Assembly (NCBI GenBank): GCA_030544215.1 | Contig: JARZZO010000008.1 | Location: 27,195,614-27,259,613 of the forward strand | Length of the DNA: 64,000 nucleotides | Direction of reading: 5' to 3' | Source of the DNA: Zantedeschia hybrid cultivar | Lineage: Eukaryota > Streptophyta > Magnoliopsida > Alismatales > Araceae | The notes under the pieces: generated by a model | Told to the model about the DNA's origin: nothing | Database searches by the model: none | Seen by the model: only the letters and a program-made list of their open reading frames with translations | Translations under genes and position numbers: made by a program | In this document: positions 9,722-21,591 of the stretch, in pieces | How positions within the stretch are numbered: the stretch's first letter is position 1 | Layout of the letters: every line of letters starts with the position of its first letter

Positions 9722-11657
9722 CTATGGGGGATTCACCAGATATTTTTCCATATTTATCTTTCCTTCTTGAATAAGCTTTTTTATTTCATCTTTGAATATG
9801 AAGCAACGTTCAATTGGATGGGTGATGAAGCGGTGGTATGGACAGTAGTTGGGTGCATCTATCCGTTGCATTTCTTCTTCTCTTTTTAGCTTGGGCAGAA
9901 TAATTGCTTTTCTGCTCATACACAACTCAAAGAGTTCTTGGGTCTTTTCCTTTGGGAAGGAGTATGGTCTCTTGAACTTTTTTGTCAGGGATTCAGTATC
10001 TTTAAAACTTATCCCTGTTTCTGCATCAACAACTTGTTTTCCCTGAGAACTTTGTCTAGTTGCAAAGGTGGCCTCGGGAGTATTGTCGTGACTTTCACAA
10101 CCTTTCCATTTGAGCACCATTCCCTCTCGGTACTGGGCTTCTAGTGCTTCATTTAAGTCTATGATAAGTTTGCCCTTCTTCTTTAGAGGACGGTTGCATT
10201 CTGGTCCTAGCTCTTCAAAGGAGAATGGTCTATTGACTCTATCTATTGTCAGGACTTCTGTCCATTGTCTTGCAAGACCTTCTATTACTTGAGTGAGTTC
10301 ATACTACTGATGAGAGATTTGTCCCAGACTCATTTGATGATTGTTAGAGTATATGATGGAGTTATTTTTTGCTCCAGTGAGACTTGCTGGTGAGAGAGCT
10401 GTATTAGACTCATCTGAATCTTCTCTAGTATTGTTATGATAGACCCTTCTGGAGTGGGAGTCGCTGGAGTGTATGATGGTATTGCTTCCTGCTCCGGCGA
10501 AACTTGCTGATGGGAGAGCTGTGACATACTCATCTGAATCTCCTCAAGTGCTGCCACGATAAACCCTTCTAGAGTGGGGGTCGTTGGAGGATATGATGGT
10601 ATCACTTCCTGTTTCGGAGGGGCATCTATATTCTTATTTGCAGGCTCTTCTTTTAAGGAGTTTTCATCCATGTGGACGACATTTGCTGCAAATGTTTGTC
10701 TGGGCATTCGATGTGGCTGAGGCGGGTCTACCAGGTATTTTCTCATCTCCACGGTCCCTTCTCGGATGAGCATTTCGATTTCTCCTTTGCAGATATAACA
10801 ATCCTCTATTACATGTCTCAACATGCGGTGGTACATGCAATAGTTGGGTTCATCTATTCTACCAACTTCTGCTGGCCTACCATCAAGAGATTTGCCCGCA
10901 TGTAGACGTTAAACAACTTTCTTGTATGCTCTCTGATGAAAGAGTAAGGCATTTTCCTTCTCTCATTAAGGGTGACATATGATCCCCTTCTATTGGATGT
11001 TGAAGCATTTGCATTGTTCTTGCCCCCTGTATTTTCTACAGCCGAGGCAAAGTCTACGACATTGACCTCTTCTGTATCCATATTCTGCTTCTTTGGGACT
11101 TTCCCCCCAACGGAGGCAATGGTTGGATGGTCTGCGAAAAATATTTCGACCTCCGTCACAATGTTATTTAGCTGATCAAAGCTCCTGACATTTGCGCCAA
11201 TAAGTTTTTCGCTTATTTCGGGCTTTAAGCCTCTTTTGCACAATTGTACCGCATTCTCGTGGGTTGGTGGATTGTCTCATTTCATGCAGAGGTTCCGCCA
11301 TTTTTTGATATAGTCGGTGGCTGATTCATTCCTGCCTTGCTTTAGTGTCACCAATTCAGTGATGGTGACCGTTCGTTCCGACATCGTGAAACGGTCGAGG
11401 AACTTTTTCTGCATTTCCTCCCAACTGTTGATAGAGATGGGCTTCAACTTTGCATACCATTGGAATGCGGTGCCCGTGAGAGAGGTAGAAAAGAACTTCA
11501 GAAAATAGGCCTCATCAGTAGCCAGCTCTCCCAAGTCACTCATATAGTGGGCAATATGTTCTTGGGCCGAGCCTTCTTCGTTATACTTGATAAATTTGGG
11601 GCACTTGTTGTGATCTGGCGAGAGCTTCTTGAACATATGACGTACTGGGAATGACAC
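9722..11657 (-). pseudogene. Retrotransposon gag relic with duplicated C-terminal domain
   Basis: Gag would form the particle that packages element RNA in the cytoplasm. The piece from 11,657 to 11,277 has the typical plant retrotransposon gag core (GTAFQWYAKLKP, then SWEEMQKKFLDRF and KQGRNESATDYIKKWRNLCMK). A stop follows, and homology continues in 11,243-10,854 (LCKRGLKPE..., then YSFIREHTRKLFNVYM). A similar C-terminal module recurs in 10,120-9,722 (YSFPKEKTQELFELCM, then APNYCPYHRFITHPIERCF). Between them, 10,836-10,330 holds MYHRMLRHVIEDCYICKGEI, a version of the same CPYHR..H..C segment, followed by a Pro/Gln-rich repeat tail. Several stops separate the pieces, so no intact Gag is made. 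No protease or pol follows. Confidence 0.8.
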
Positions 11658-13289
11658 TTTGTATAAATCGAATCTGCCTATTCCGTCGTCTTATTCTGTC
11701 ATCTTGACTTCAACACTTTGCTCGATAAGATGCTTCTGCAATGCTGTAGTATCATCTGCAGAAGTATGGGATTGCTGAGCATTATGATTGAGCTCTATAA
11801 CCTGATCTTCTTGAATCTCATTAGGGTTGAAGTTGATCTCTGCAGCTTGCGATCTTATCACTGTTGGCATGTGTACTACCCTTGGAGGTGGTGCATTTAC
11901 TGGGGGGCCTTAAGCTATCCTTTGTTGCTCCTCTATCTTTTGTATTAGGCCATAGAGCAAGGCCCTGAGTTGTTGATTTTCTTGCCTCATCTTTTCCATA
12001 GTCTGAGACTATATTTGATCTTGAGGTTGTTCTGGAGCGGTTTCGATATTTGAAGCATTTGCCCTGTCTTCATCAGCTCCTCCAACAGCATTGCTACTGC
12101 CAATTTGGGGTGGCTCTGTCCCTTGACTTCCTCGATTCGGCAAACGCATAGCTTGCTCCATTTGACGGGTTATGGGCCTGACCCGTTGCATCATATTGAT
12201 AATATCATTTGGGTCTTCCGACAGGGAAAGCTGCCGGTTGGTGATACTAGAGGTGTAGCATGTGTAGACCTATTTGCCATTCTTTGTCATTCTTACAGTT
12301 CTCTTCTTTTTGTGAGTCGATCGGACCAATGCGCCCAATCGCTCGAGAACAGATGTCCGCTGTCGGACTTGCTCATGTGCCTTATAGGCACCTTTTCCCT
12401 TGTGACCTCGCAGGGAACAAGGTTGGATAGTTGAGTTGGTTATCTGCCCCTCAGGCTCTACGAGCTGTTGAGGCTATTGTTGTGCTAGGGTGACCCTAGC
12501 CTGGTGAATTTTGCAGGCTTCCTCTTTGGTTATCTACATTTCCTTTATGTGGAGGCTCCTATCTTCCGATGGATTGCCCCTAACCCGAGGCATAGATTTG
12601 CCCCCATTCCGAGGCATGAAGTTGCCCCCTGTCGGGGCGTAGCATTGTCCCCTGCTCGAGACATGGCATGCCCTGGTATAATTATTGGCTCCCGACGAGC
12701 AGGGGCCTATGGAGTCATTTTCTTCTTTTTGAACGTTATCCCATCTTACCCCATCTTAGAATCCCGAATCAATTCTGGACAGGAACTGTCGGGATATGAT
12801 GGATCTTAGGAATGATGGGTTGTCCGCCATCCAAACGAATATGCAGGTTCCCCATTAATATAGTTTTCCGTGTCCTGGACGGGCTCGCGGTTAGAACCTT
12901 TCGCTTTTTCCCTTTGTTGGACGAGGAGGCTGGAGAGATGTTGATGGTATTGATGGCGAGCACTTGCCTACGTCGGCCGCCGTTGTTGCTTCTTCTGGCG
13001 CAAGAAGCGCACCTCTTCTTTTTTTTTTTCCGGAACAAGCTCCGGTGCCGGAACGACCCTCAGAAAATATGGAGATTCAATCACCGTGGGAAAGTCCCCG
13101 AAGCATGTTGGCGTGGTTAGATATCCACACCGTGCGTGGGTCGCCACCACAAGTGGGCCCTACGTGACCCTTGCCACCATCGTCGTCTTTTAAGCAGAAA
13201 CTTGATCACCTGCATAAGACATGACAAAGTTAGTAGTAGAGTTGTGGTAAGGGCATTACCGGACGGAGAAATGAAGGGAAAGAGAAGTT

Positions 13290-13304
13290 CCACCGGGCGT
13301 GCCA
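13290..13304 (-). other. Candidate tRNA primer-binding site of the LTR element
   Basis: TGGCACGCCCGGTGG on the minus strand begins two bases after the LTR end ...TAAACA (13,307). The leading TGG pairs with the CCA of a tRNA 3' end, as in other plant gypsy elements. I cannot name the tRNA from sequence alone. Confidence 0.55.
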
Positions 13305-14882
13305 TCTGTTTAGAACCTAACCTAGCTATCTCTCCTATCAGATTTTAAAATCCTGTCGTTTTTGTTCTTTTTGTTTTTATCTGGAGAAATATAGGTCAAT
13401 TTTATGTATTTTATTTTTGGACTATGAGAGCTTGGGATTAGCCTTCAGGGAGTCCGGGACTTCGGATCAGGCGAAGATCCGAGTATATGACCTCTCTCCA
13501 CTGACCTCAATCAGTGTTAATTATGTCAAGCAACCGCTTGACAACCCTTGATTAACCGTCCGTTGATGTCCTTATAACATGTAACACTACTACTACAGGC
13601 AGCACAAGCATATGAAGATATGTTTTAGGTTAAGTTCTCGGCCTCACCCAAATTTAGGATGGGTTTATAATTGATTGGGAGACTTTTTAAAAGGTTTTGG
13701 ATTGACTCTGAGTTATCTGGATTGATTCCAAATATGTTAGATCCATAAGGATATTTTTGTAATTATGCCAAGTTGGAGGGTATAGGGGTATTATGGTCAC
13801 TTTAAGTTTTTTTAGTATTTTAGGGAAACTTGAAAACCCTTAGTATGCATTTTAGGATCATTTTAGACATATTTAAGTTATAAGGGGTATTTTGGTAATT
13901 TTATCTTAAATTGGATTTATTAAACTTAGAGTCTATTTTTATATTTTTCTGAGTTTTTTATTTATTATTATCATACTGAGGGTATTTTGATAATTTTATC
14001 CATCTTATTAAGGTTTGGAGGCTATTTTGAGTATATGAGAGATTTTGATATTTTTTAAGAATTTTCTGTGATTTTTACAGATTTTTATCATAGGTGAGGG
14101 TATTTTTGTAATTTCATTAAGTTCTAGGGGGGGCATTTTGGTCATTTCGAAAATTTTATATGTTTTCATATTTAATTCTCTGTTTTTTTACTGATTTTTA
14201 CTGAATTTTATTGATTTTTTATTGATTTTACTGATTTTTATTAATTAATTGGATATATGAAGGATATTTAAGTCATATTTTTGGGTTTATGTAATTTTCA
14301 GATTCGGTTTCCTGATTTTTACCGAGTATTACTGGTTTTTATAGATTTTTTTATTTTTATATTCATTTTAATAATTTTAAATAATTTTTGTAGATTTTAT
14401 TAATTAATTAAGCATGGGGGGGTATTTAAGTCATTTTTTAACTTAAGTATATTATTTTATGTCTCAATGTTTCATTATTGAGTTTTGATTATGAGTTTAG
14501 GATTAGTTATGTATGGGGTGAGGCCAATGATATTTTAGAATATTTAATTATGTATTTTAATTAGTTATTAAACTAATAGTGTTACTTAAGTAATAGATTC
14601 ATGAACCCACATGCACACATATATGCTCAAAGAACAAATATTGACATTTCATTCATTATTTCGGCATAATCCCGTCTTATAAAACGACGATTTTACAATA
14701 TAAATTCGGCAGAGCTTCCTTTTAGGAATGAACCTTAGGAAGAGAGCCTTCCTAGACGAAAAATATCCTCCAAACGCAGCAAACTCGGACAAGAACACCG
14801 GATTTGGTCTTCAAATGGCCAGAGTTTCCCGTAGGAAATTTTGGGCCAAATGGGCCCGGAGTTCTTCTTACCCTTTGGGGGG

Positions 14883-14890
14883 TATTTATA
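14883..14890 (-). promoter_or_regulatory. TATA box of the right LTR
   Basis: TATAAATA on the minus strand in the same context as 4,567-4,574. This is the 5' LTR, so it would drive the element's RNA. The (GA)n tract begins 106 bp upstream in transcription direction. Confidence 0.7.
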
Positions 14891-14992
14891 GGCCATGGGG
14901 GCCTCAACCGGTGGGGGTACCCACCGTGGGACTTTGAGGTGGGGGATGCCATCGTTGAATCTTAAAGTGGGGGGGTACCCACCGGATATCCA

Positions 14993-14995
<3 letters not shown>

Positions 14996-15027
<32 letters not shown>
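14996..15027. repeat. (GA)16 microsatellite in the right LTR
   Basis: A GA run at the position homologous to 4,677-4,714, preceded in both copies by CCAAGT. Confidence 0.95.
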
Positions 15028-15030
<3 letters not shown>

Positions 15031-15289
15031 GAGAGGGGGTGGGGGGGGGGAGTCCGGTGGGCACCCCCACCGATTCCCAACCGGTGGGGGGTGCCACCAG
15101 TTAGACCCCCCCCATTGGTTTGAGAACCGGTGTAGGGGGGGGGGGGGGGGGGTTCCCCCTTCCCTCCTTTTTCTTTAAAAAGGGTTTAACAGAGAGCCAT
15201 CTATCTTTCTAGAAAGTAATATGTTCCCCATTTCCTACTTGTAGACTGACTGCTGGGAGAACCAAATCCTATATTTGTGCAATATTTCT

Positions 15290-18027
15290 CTAGATATGAG
15301 ACATGTTAGAGGTCCTTGAAGGTTTAAAATCCCATCTAGAACTTTTATGATAGTACTTCTCCCTTACTATTCTCACCCAGAGTGGATCTACTTCTTCCCC
15401 CAATCTCCACATCCATTTAGCTAGCATAGCTTTGTTGAAATAATCAATTTTCACCAGACCAACCCCTCCTTTATCCTTATTTCTGCAGACTTTATCCCAA
15501 GCAATGAGATAAAGACCTTTCCCACCTCCCCCCCCCCCAAAAAAAAAAGATCTCCTCCTTGCTTCTATCATTCTCTCGACAGATCTTGAGACTTTAAGGA
15601 TGGAAAGATGGTAGGTGGCTAGTGAGGAGAGGATTGGGAAGGAGAGAATCCATCTCCCACCATATGATAGAAATCTTACTTTCCATCCCTCTAACTTTTG
15701 ATCAAATTTGTTATTCACCACATCCCAATCCCTTAATCTAATAGGACCACAAGATAATGGGAGGCCCAAATACTTGATTGAAAAATTAGACTCTCTATAG
15801 TTAAAAACCTTAGCCATGCTATCCAGCCTTTCCTTTTCCATATTGATCCCTACTACTTCTGATTTTTGGAAATTAATACTTAGACCAGTTATTGCTTCTG
15901 TCAAAACCAGCAAGATCTTCAAATTTCTCGACATATCCATCTGGCCTGAGGAAACAACAAGGTATCATCTGCAAATTGTAGGCGTGAGAGTTTAAATCCA
16001 TTCCTACCAATGTTGAACCCATCTATCAATCCTTGGTCAGCTGCCCTGTCCCAGAGAGAGCTCATAATCTGACCTATGGTAAGGAACAAAAGAGGTGAGA
16101 TTGGATCACCTTGTCTCAATCCCCTTGAGCTATTGAAATAACCACAAGGTTGGCCATTTGACAAAATGGAAAACCTTGGAGTTGAGATACAGCTCATAAT
16201 CCAGTTTATCCATTTTTGTTTGAAGCCCATAAGACCCAAATATTTGTGAATACACTACCAGCTGACTGTATTAAACACTTTCTCAAAATCTAACTTTATG
16301 ACAATTCCTTCTTTCTTGGTAATCCTTTGGTTGTGGATAGCTTCACCGGCTGCCAAAAAATTGTCTAATATGAACCTTCCTTCTAGAAAAGCTGATTGAT
16401 TCCTATTAATAACATTCACCAATGCTTTCTTCAGTCTGTTGGCTAAGATCTTTGTGATAATCTTGTAACAACCATTCAAAAGACTAATCGGTCTGTATTC
16501 GGAGACTCTTTCAGCACCTTCTTTCTTTGGAATTAGTACAATATGAGTTGAGTTGAGTCTCCTTATACATAATGGTCTGTCTTGAAATTCCTTCACCACT
16601 CCCATCAAGTCTTCCTTGATAACTGCCCAAAGAAACTGATAAAAACCTATAGAAAATCCGTTAGGACCAGGAGATTTATTCACATTCCTGCAGAAAATTG
16701 CTTGCTTCACTTCTTCTTCAAGAATTGGCATATAGAGTTCCTCGGCCTGTCTTTCATCAATATTTGGGAGAATATTTTCCTGCAGATGTGGTCTCCACAT
16801 ATTGTCTTCTTTGAATAGGTCCTTATAATAAGCGATGAAAGTTTCTTGGATATCCTTCTTGGATTCAATTAAGAGATCATCCACCTTAATTTGCTCAATC
16901 TTTAAGGACCTCTTTCTAGAACTAGCCACTGCATGAAAAAAATTGGTATTCTTGTCACCCTCCTTCAACCATTGCTCTTTTGCCCCTTGTTTCCATTTAA
17001 TTTCCTCCATGAGGACTAGCTCATTATACTCAATCTTATATCTACTGAGAGCATGTGTTTCTTCCTCTGATAAATTTTGTTCTTCTGCCCTGACTTCTAA
17101 TTCATCAATATTCTGCATTAACTGTTGGCGTGTGACATTGATCCTTCCAAAGGTTTGTGAACTCTATTTCTTGATTTTACCTCTAACCCACTTAAGCTTC
17201 TTAACAAAAGTTAAGCAAGCAAATTCTGCAGCTGGAGCCTCCTTCCACCAATCGCTGACCAATTCTTTAAATTGTTCATGTCTATGCCATTCCAATTCAT
17301 ACCTAAATAATCTTTGTTTTCTCTCCTTTTCCCCAGTGGACACCAAAATAGGAATATGATATGAAACTGTCCTACTTATTCCTTTTAACTGAGTCATAGG
17401 AAAATGTAATAGCCATTTAGTCGAGACTAGAACCCTATCAATCTTGGATTGCATATTGACTTGCTGAAGGTTGGACCAGGTGAATCTTCTATTAGGAATG
17501 TCCAAATCCATCATGCCACAGTCTCTTATCCAAGTTCCAAAGTCTTCCATATCTTTAGTCCATTTTTGAAGTCCTGTCCTCTCCCAAGGATATCTGATAC
17601 AGTTAAAGTCTCCAAGAACACACCAACCCTCTTGAAAAGTGCTGTAGAGTCTGTTTAATTCTTGGAAAAACTCCCTCAGCTAATGATTGTGTGGCCCATA
17701 AACTGAAGTAATGATCCCTTGATCTCTATTATCTTTGGAGCAGAATTTAACTGAGATGTTGAATTTTCCATTGTCACACAGAGGACCTTTCATTTTATTC
17801 CCATTCCATATAATAATATGTCCCCCACTGGATCCTTCTGTCAGTACACAAAGCCATTCTGTCAGAGTCATACCACCTAATTCCTTAATTATTGCATCAT
17901 CAACAGAGCCCATCTTAGTTTCTTGAATACAAATATAGTTCAGTTGGAGAGCCCTAATAATGTCCCTTATAGCTCTCATTTTAGCCTCTCTATTAAGCCC
18001 TCTGATGTTGCATGTCAAAATATTCAT
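15290..18027 (-). pseudogene. LINE ORF2 relic: AP endonuclease and reverse transcriptase
   Basis: ORF2 nicks the target and copies LINE RNA at the nick. The start is ATG at 18,027 (MNILTCNIRGLNREAK), with the endonuclease motifs NYICIQETKM and SVYGPHN; then comes a stop at 17,680. The next piece (17,550-17,164) has FTWSNLQQVNMQSKIDRVL and ends the endonuclease with YHIPI in place of SDHxPI. The reverse transcriptase follows at 17,118-16,255 (KSPGPNGFSIGFYQ, EYRPISLLNGCYKIITKILA). It continues in 16,239-15,919 with RQGDPISPLLF and the catalytic FADDTLLF, and in 15,940-15,290 with YLGLPLS and a C-terminal thumb-like part. At least three stops or frameshifts break it. Confidence 0.85.
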
Positions 18028-18139
18028 TTATGAATCAGTTTCTCCCCCTCTCCCCCCTCCTATTGTCTCTTAGGCAGTCCAACACTTCATTCTTCTGCAC
18101 AAAATTCAGCTCCCTTTTACCAATCCTTACACCACCCCC

Positions 18140-18406
18140 CTAACCACTTTTCTTAGGAGAATTCTTCAACTTATCATATCTCATCAGTTTTTTAACGAAG
18201 CTTCTAATCATATCCTCTTTGCCTTCGAAAGATACTCTGATTAATCTTCCAAACTGTATGATGTCATCTGAAACAATTTCATTTGCTTCTGGCAGTAACA
18301 CGGCTAAAGGTTTTGCAATTACTGGGACCATTGCCCTGCTGCAACAATCTGCCTCTGACTCTTTTTGAACTTCAGAAAGGTGCACTGTCTCCTGTCGTTC
18401 AAGCAA
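18140..18406 (-). pseudogene. LINE ORF1 C-terminal fragment (probable)
   Basis: An 88-codon frame just upstream of ORF2 on the same strand, with a Lys-rich C-terminus. I recognise no domain. Its position before the endonuclease start is the only reason for calling it ORF1. From 18,410 to about 18,700 the same strand has only short frames. Confidence 0.35.
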
Positions 18407-20407
18407 ACTTGCTCCATCTCTGCAACCTTCATCAGCGGCAATAGCGGTTATCTAAGAGCTGTATGAACATTGTTCAACTCATTCAAGGTAGAAGCATCGC
18501 CCAGGAATTGCACAAGCTCTTCCTCAGCTCCGCAACAATCCACCAATCCCTGGGAAGCTTCCGCGAGTGTGTTGCATTGTACAAACTCCTGTGATTAACT
18601 TTTCTTCATTTTCTTGAAATCGAAGTTGGTCCCCTAAGGCATGAACAAGAAGATGCATATTCCTTGATGATCCCTGCCCCTCTTTTCCCTATGAAAATAA
18701 CAATTAGTAGTCAGTTTGGGTCTATAAGGTATAAAAAAGCAACTTGTTATCTGATGGTTTGGCTTTCTTTTGAAAGTGGATGCTGACTTGGCTGTTGCCT
18801 TCTATGTTTCTTATTCCTTTTGTGGAAGTTGTGGCATGGACATATTAAAAATAATATTGAGCACCATATTGTGGGTTTGGTTCCCTTTTTTAGGGAGATT
18901 ATTTTTTTATTTTTTCATGTAGAATTTAAGAACTTGGAATTAGTCCTCAGGGAGTCTGATATTTTAGACCAGGCAAATAGATCCATTAATCCGACCTCAC
19001 TCCATTGACCTTAATTAGTGTTAATTATGTCAATCAATGATTGACAACCCTTGATTAACTGTTTGATGATGCCTTTAAAGAGAACTAAACCACAAAGCAT
19101 GCATTCCAAGTATTGAGAGCACAACTTGAATTAAGCCCAAAGCTTTTCCTTGACTTAGGATAGGTTCTAGATGGTTTAATAGGCTTTTAAAAGGGTTTGG
19201 GTTGATTCAGGTGTTTTAAACCTGTAAGGGTATCTTAGTAATTTTGCAAAGTTGAAGAGTGTAAGGGTATCAGGGTCATTTGTGGTTTGCAATGTGTTTT
19301 AAAGGATCGGGAGGTTTTTGGAACCCTAGGATATGTTTTTGGGTCATTTGGGGTCAAAGGGCATTTTGGTAATTTTGGGAAAGTTTTGGGTTTTAAGGGT
19401 ATTTAGCGTGTTTCAGGTGATTGAACATTTTTATGATTTTTAATAATTTTTAGTGTATTAAGGGTATTTTGATAATTTTGGTCATTTTTTGGGTTTTGAG
19501 GGCATTTAAGGTATGCTAGTTGAGTTGGCTTTTACATTTTTTTGGGATTTTTCTGTGGTTTTTATAGATTTTTATAGATGGAGGGGTATTTTAGTCATTT
19601 TGGATTAGTTCTCTTATTAAATGGGTTATTAAAGGTTATGATGGCATTTGTGTCTCTTAAATACATTAAAGGTGTGCTATTATTAAGTCATGGTTAATGA
19701 GAATATGCTTCATGTTTTATTAGTTAGTTAGTTGTTCAAGGTTAGAGGTATTTTAAGACTTAGATGAATTTAAGTAGTGAAGCCAAGGGTATTTGAGTCA
19801 TTTGGACAAGCAATGGAACAAACTCTAAAGCCACGGGTCAACTTATTGGGCTTTAAAACATTGCATCCACATATGCCAAGCATGCAAAGGGGTCGGGGAC
19901 CCCTTATAGATCCATTAAGTATCCTTTAGTAAATTCTAAGTGGATCCAATTAAATCCAATAAGGGATATCTTTTAAAGGACAAAGGATAAAAATTGGATC
20001 CTTTAAAGTCCTTAAACCAACATCCTTAATGGGTTTAAATGGACTATATACAACATCCATTAATTGTCCATTAAGTGTCCAAAGAAATGATCCCTTTGAT
20101 ATTCTTCATGAAACAAAGATTCATACAAAGCTTCTTGATTAGTGGGGCATGTTCTCCACTTAATCACAACATGGTAAATGCAAGAGTCCGGGAAGACATG
20201 GACTTGCATAAAAGGACCACTTATGAGTGCATCTGGGATCATCCATACATTATAGATGCATCCTCCTAAATCTAAATGATGGTAAACAATGGTCCTTCCC
20301 GCTTTCTCGCCTTGAAACACGAGGATCTTTGGTGGAGCAGCAGCGTACCGGTATCTCCATGCCTCCCCCACTTTTTTTTTTTTTTCTAGCAGTCCCCCTT
20401 GGGAGGA

Positions 20408-20415
20408 TTTATATA
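20408..20415 (-). promoter_or_regulatory. TATA box of the third LTR
   Basis: TATATAAA on the minus strand, 98 bp from the (GA)n run at 20,512-20,542, matching the spacing in the other two LTRs. Confidence 0.6.
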
Positions 20416-20508
20416 GTGATGGATGGGAGTCCACCGGTGGGGGGAAGGGCACTTGTGGCACCCCCCACCTGTGGATTCCCTCCACAATTTCTTTTGAATT
20501 TTGATGTT

Positions 20509-20511
<3 letters not shown>

Positions 20512-20542
<31 letters not shown>
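20512..20542. repeat. (GA)n run followed by a G tract in the third LTR
   Basis: A GA run of about 31 bp directly followed by about 18 G residues (to 20,560). Confidence 0.95.
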
Positions 20543-20552
<10 letters not shown>

Positions 20553-20899
20553 GGGGGGGAGGCCACTGGTGTCACCAGTGGGGGGGCAGAACCGGTGGGA
20601 CCCCCCACCAGTCATTTCTCTCCTCTCTCTTTTTTCTCTCTTTCCTTTTTTCTATTTCTTCTTGTTTTTTTTAATTTCCTTGAAGCACCTCCACTGGTGG
20701 AAGCTCATGACTGCTGGGTCTTGGCCAGTGGAACCCCCCACCGGTGCCTTCTCTCTCTCTCTCTCTCTCCTTTCTTGGAAACAAACCCCCCACCGGTGGG
20801 GATTCTTATTGGAACCGGTGGGGATCTTATTTTATTTTCTTTCACCCCTCCTTTCCTCTTTTTTGCTTTTATGCCCAAGCCTGCCACCTTTTCTTTTTG

Positions 20900-21590
20900 G
20901 ACAAAAATATGTGAAACACATTATTTTGGAATGTGGTTAGTTCCACGTATGATTAATAAAACGAAAAAGAAATTGGTATGTGCAGCTCCTTACTACAAGT
21001 AACCAATGTCAACACCTAGAAATGCTAATCCCTGCTAATCACGCCTTGCATCTGCACTACAAAATGAATAAAGACACTCTTGAGCTTCGAGCTATGACCA
21101 AAGGGGCTTGTCCTTTCACTCACCTCTCCTGCATGATATCTCAGGCCGTCTAACATAGATGCAGCTTGTCGCAGGTCATCTGATATAGATGCAACCCTCA
21201 ATTATACCCACCCACCCAAACAGTTGAACCCCATATCTTCACAAAGTCTCTGCTATCTGTTATGCAATACATTCTAATTGCTCCATTTGTTATCTAATTG
21301 CTCCATTTGTTACACGCTGATGAAGTAAACTATTGAAATGAGTCAATCCCAACCAATCATTGTCCACGTTGATTATTCAAATGTTTCAATGACAAAAAAA
21401 ATCTAGACTTTAAACTTAGTTGTAGTCTAAGTTATAATCCTTATAATTCTCTCTTTGTTGGCTCTATGTAGTGCATGGATGCCCCTACTCTCCAGAGACA
21501 CAAGAATTGAAGGATCCTGAGATGTTAATTAACAAAAAGGGATATGAATGCAATATGTGCATTGTTATTGACAAAGTGATACCACTGACC
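20900..21590. other. Intergenic, no feature recognised
   Basis: Non-repetitive, moderately AT-rich sequence with no convincing coding frame. A small local duplication (ATTGCTCCATTTGTTA) lies near 21,278-21,310. Confidence 0.5.
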
Positions 21591-21591
21591 T

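Larger units (their letters stand above)
3178..15191 (-). mobile_element. Gypsy-like LTR retrotransposon without recognisable pol (non-autonomous)
   Basis: Two long direct repeats (3,178-4,812 and 13,307-15,191) bracket 8.5 kb. Transcription runs right to left: TATA boxes, gag, a candidate primer-binding site (13,290-13,304) and a purine-rich tract beside the left LTR all agree. The interior contains, in transcription order, a broken gag region, a 190-bp repeat, about 2.7 kb of three tandem arrays, a second copy of the 190-bp repeat, and 1.2 kb of unidentified sequence. No reverse transcriptase, RNase H or integrase was seen, so mobility would depend on a partner element. Over the first 190 bp of the LTRs I count about seven differences by eye, implying a moderately recent insertion. 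The expected 5-bp target copy on the right is GAGAG (15,192-15,196); the left partner would be outside the window. Confidence 0.85.
13307..15191 (-). repeat. Right (5') LTR of the gypsy-like element, 1,885 bp
   Basis: It starts TGTTTAG at 13,307 and ends TTTAACA at 15,191, giving the expected TG..CA ends on either strand. It carries the TATA box at 14,883-14,890, a (GA)n run at 14,996-15,027 and a G18 run at 15,135-15,152. It also has repeated CACCGGT-like words. The homologous left LTR begins matching at about 13,515. Confidence 0.85.
15197..18700 (-). mobile_element. L1-like LINE, dead, truncated at its 3' side by the LTR element
   Basis: ORF1-like and ORF2-like relics lie on the minus strand in LINE order (ORF1 fragment, endonuclease, reverse transcriptase). 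The ORF2 relic stops at about 15,290, and LTR sequence starts at 15,191 without an RNase H region or poly(A) tail. The LTR element therefore appears to have inserted into this LINE, and its missing 3' part should lie left of the window. The upper boundary is approximate. Confidence 0.8.
18880..20900 (-). repeat. Third, diverged LTR of the same family (solo or truncated element)
   Basis: From about 18,928 this matches 13,430 onward with shared landmarks in order: TCAGGGAGTC, GTGTTAATTATGTCAA, GACAACCCTTGATTAA, then long stretches of GGGTATTTT.GTAATTTT. It ends with a TATA box (20,408-20,415), a (GA)n run and CACCGGTGGGG words, in the same order as the other LTRs. Divergence is clearly greater than between the two paired LTRs, so it is an older insertion. 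No primer-binding site is evident at its left edge. Both ends are approximate. Confidence 0.75.

Noticed and set aside
14735..15097. Minus-strand frames with Ser-Leu repeats in the LTRs (also 20,060-20,615)
   Set aside because: They arise from translation of the (GA)n/(CT)n tract and simple GC-rich repeats, and all overlap LTR promoter sequence.
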